A stretch of 36,177 bases of DNA from an uncultured bacterium (GTDB taxonomy: Bacteria; Bacillota; Clostridia; Oscillospirales; Oscillospiraceae). The stretch spans positions 1 to 36,177 of the forward strand of contig CAMTMC010000028.1 of the NCBI GenBank assembly GCA_947073515.1, read 5' to 3'. Of this stretch, positions 34,669 to 36,177 are shown piece after piece. How positions within the stretch are numbered: the stretch's first letter is position 1; each line of letters opens with the position of its first letter. Below the pieces are notes generated by a model. The model ran no database searches. It was not told the origin of the DNA and saw only the letters and a program-made list of their open reading frames with translations. A program made the translations under genes and the position numbers.

Positions 34669-34967
34669 ACACTTTCTGGCGGAAGTTTGTTGTCGGACGG
34701 TTTAGTAGGCAGATCGTCTTTAGAAAACAAGTCAGCGACCTCGCATTTAAACAGATCTTTCATAATAAGGAGCATCTTTTGGGTTGGACTATGCTCTCCT
34801 GCCTCATACCTCTGCACAGTATGGGGGTCACAGCCAAGCGCCCTGGTGACATCTTCTTGTGAAACACCAGCTTTGACTCGTTCACGTTGGATAGGGTTCT
34901 CAGGATGTGCGCCGCCTACTTTTGCTTTGAATTCCTTTTTTTCATGATATGTCCCTCCTGTAAACAA
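34665..34967 (-). CDS. XRE-family helix-turn-helix regulator, cassette 2 (start region shifted)
   Basis: An XRE regulator of about 93-100 residues: helix-turn-helix RERVKAGVSQEDVTRALGCD, then HTVQRYEAGEHSP. The only well-placed start, ATG 34945 after AGGAGGGACATATC, is out of frame: it is followed by seven A residues and leads to a stop after nine codons. One extra A would join it to the XRE frame (MKKKEFKAKVGG). As read, the frame is open only from a TTG at 34967 that precedes the ribosome site. Either a 1-base lesion, a slippage-controlled start or a sequence error. Pairs with the following Spo0A-C-like gene. Confidence 0.65.
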   Translation of the reverse strand: MFTGGTYHEKKEFKAKVGGAHPENPIQRERVKAGVSQEDVTRALGCDPHTVQRYEAGEHSPTQKMLLIMKDLFKCEVADLFSKDDLPTKPSDNKLPPESV

Positions 34968-34987
34968 TTTTGGGGTATGTCCTCGGA

Positions 34988-35719
34988 TTAAATTTTACAG
35001 GAAAAACCGATAAAAGCCCACGACATTAAAGTCGGGTGTGAAAAAAAGCAGAAATTTGTCGTTTTGCACAACTGTGGATACCAAAAAAACGAACCTGCAT
35101 TGCGCGGGTCCATTTCCACATTACCTATGAAGTAGCATACAATCATATGGCATAGGATCATGTGTCCATCCTCAATCCTCTCATAGCTGGACAGGGGGAT
35201 CACCAGCCCCGCCTGAACAAACTCATTGATGCCCTCCAGGATGGCCTGATGCAGTTTGTCCTCATCCATGCGGGGCGAGCCGTGGCGGTATTTCGTGCCG
35301 AACTCCAGACGGGAGACACACCGCCAGACAATGCGCTTTTTGCCGTTCCTGGCCCATGTGCATCACTTATAGGGCGTACCGCACTCTCCGCACACCAGCA
35401 GCTCGGACAGGGTGTATTTGGCGGAGTATTTGCCCTGCTCGGTCTTACCCGTTTTCCGCATCACCTTCCGCTGGCTGCTCCTCCTGGCCATCTCCTCCCG
35501 CACCTGATAAAACATGGCCTTTTGGACGATGGCGGGGGATCCGTTCCACATAGACCATGGGGCGGCCCCCTGGTTCTTCTTGATCGTCTCGCTGATGCAG
35601 TCGGGGGTATAGGTCTTTTGCAGCAGGGTGTCGCCAATATAACGCTCATTGGTCAGGATATTGCGTATCACCTGATACGTCCAGCCCTGGATGCCGTGGG
35701 AGGTGGGGACACCGTCTGC
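34988..35719 (-). pseudogene. large serine recombinase fragment
   Basis: A remnant of the C-terminal half of a TnpX/Int-type large serine recombinase. From the right: GVPTSHGIQGWTYQVIRNI and LTNERYIGDTLLQKTY (recombinase domain), then SELLVCGECGTPYK, half of the zinc ribbon, then a TGA (35363-35365) exactly where a basic residue would be, then CTWARNGKKRIVWRC, the other half, and MDEDKLHQAILEGINEF. The catalytic N-terminal serine domain is missing and the last 40 codons toward 34988 match nothing. It is inactive. Confidence 0.8.
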
Positions 35720-36002
35720 TTACAGCTCCCTTCCCAATTTTTGATAATTCAGTCCGTGGGAGGTCTGGCTGCCCCGGTTCTCCGATGTGTTGTAGCTGTC
35801 GATGGTTTCCCGGCCCAGCGCATCGGAGATTTCCTTGGCGTTCTTCCCCCGCCCACTCAAAAATAAAGTACAGTCGCAGTTGTCGCTGATGGTGTCGGCG
35901 GCGTCCTTGTAGATGGATTTTAACTGTGATTGACTTTGCAAAATAATAGAAGCCGAGATTTCCCGGCTTCGGATGGTGGCGATCAGCTTGTCAAAGTTGG
36001 GT
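35720..36002 (-). pseudogene. VirD4/TraG coupling-protein fragment
   Basis: About 93 codons without a start, ending in TAA at 35720-35722. The sequence NFDKLIATIRSREISASII, QSQSQLKSIYKDAADTI, then ETIDSYNTSENRGSQTSHGL and NYQKLGREL is characteristic of the type IV secretion coupling protein of Tn916/Tn1549-like conjugative elements, near its C-terminal ATPase core. It joins, in the same reading frame, the recombinase fragment after the TAA. A scar of a lost integrative conjugative element. Confidence 0.85.
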
Positions 36003-36068
36003 GAGTGTAATTATAGGATTTCCGTTCAAGAGCATTCCTCAAAACTCACACAAACAAAAGCATAACAA

Positions 36069-36105
36069 AAGACCGTCGACAAAAATCGACGGTCTTTCTG
36101 TTGGT
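36069..36105. terminator. hairpin terminator at right edge
   Basis: An 11-bp perfect stem, AAGACCGTCGA with TCGACGGTCTT, loop CAAAAA. A T-run of moderate quality follows in either direction (minus: TTTTGTTATGC). The 70 bases beyond it, to the window end, hold no gene that can be supported. Confidence 0.6.
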
Positions 36106-36177
36106 CCCCCGACCGATTTCAAATCCGAACTTTTAATCTCATCAAAAGTGACCCGTTCTGAGCCTTCCTTGTAGTTG

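Noticed and set aside
36100-36177. Partial minus-strand gene entering from the right edge
   Set aside because: A frame is open, but it runs across the hairpin at 36069-36096 and shows no recognisable motif, so it is not supported.

Overview
The window looks like a chromosomal segment of an anaerobic, gut-type Clostridia, most plausibly in the Oscillospiraceae (Flavonifractor/Oscillibacter-like). Reasons: high GC with AGGAGG-type ribosome sites, the Gram-positive hrcA-grpE-dnaK-dnaJ order with a CIRCE operator, rubrerythrin, Spo0A-like DNA-binding domains, sigma-54 activators and a surface protein with S-layer homology domains. The genus is an inference from gene style.

Layout. 1-4.7 kb: a YyaL/DUF255 protein, an Asp/Glu racemase, a roughly 700-bp gene-free stretch, tRNA-Arg(CCG) and rubrerythrin. 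4.8-10.3 kb, minus strand: hrcA, grpE, a 34-residue membrane microprotein, dnaK, dnaJ and rpiB, read from one sigma-A promoter overlapping CIRCE. 10.4-13.3 kb: a 50-residue ribbon-helix-helix protein, then a cysteine desulfurase and a MATE transporter on the minus strand. 13.5-25.2 kb: a sigma-54 activator followed, behind a good -24/-12 promoter, by a peptide-use operon (class I amidotransferase-like C26 hydrolase, amidohydrolase, complete oligopeptide ABC importer, M3 oligopeptidase). 25.2-26.0 kb: a two-gene cassette of an XRE regulator plus a stand-alone Spo0A C-terminal-like protein.

26.1-31.4 kb: the most interesting locus. A betaine/carnitine/choline-type (BCCT) transporter and a histidine-ammonia-lyase homologue that lacks the MIO-forming Ala-Ser-Gly are encoded behind a second -24/-12 promoter, divergent from a PAS/AAA+/Fis sigma-54 activator. 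A MIO-less lyase beside a betaine transporter fits ergothionase, that is, ergothioneine uptake and cleavage to thiourocanate and trimethylamine. As read here, the transporter has an in-frame TAG, the lyase a 1-base frameshift, and a third gene is cut off at a perfect 18-bp palindrome, so the locus seems to be decaying (or carries assembly errors).

31.5-36.2 kb: a secreted protein combining a cysteine-peptidase-like domain, BspA-type leucine-rich repeats and three SLH repeats; a second XRE + Spo0A-C-like cassette; and a scar of a conjugative element (fragments of a large serine recombinase and of a VirD4/TraG coupling protein).

Taken together, the window joins core stress and tRNA functions to two substrate-induced sigma-54 modules for scavenging peptides and probably a diet-derived betaine, interspersed with small regulators and mobile-element debris.
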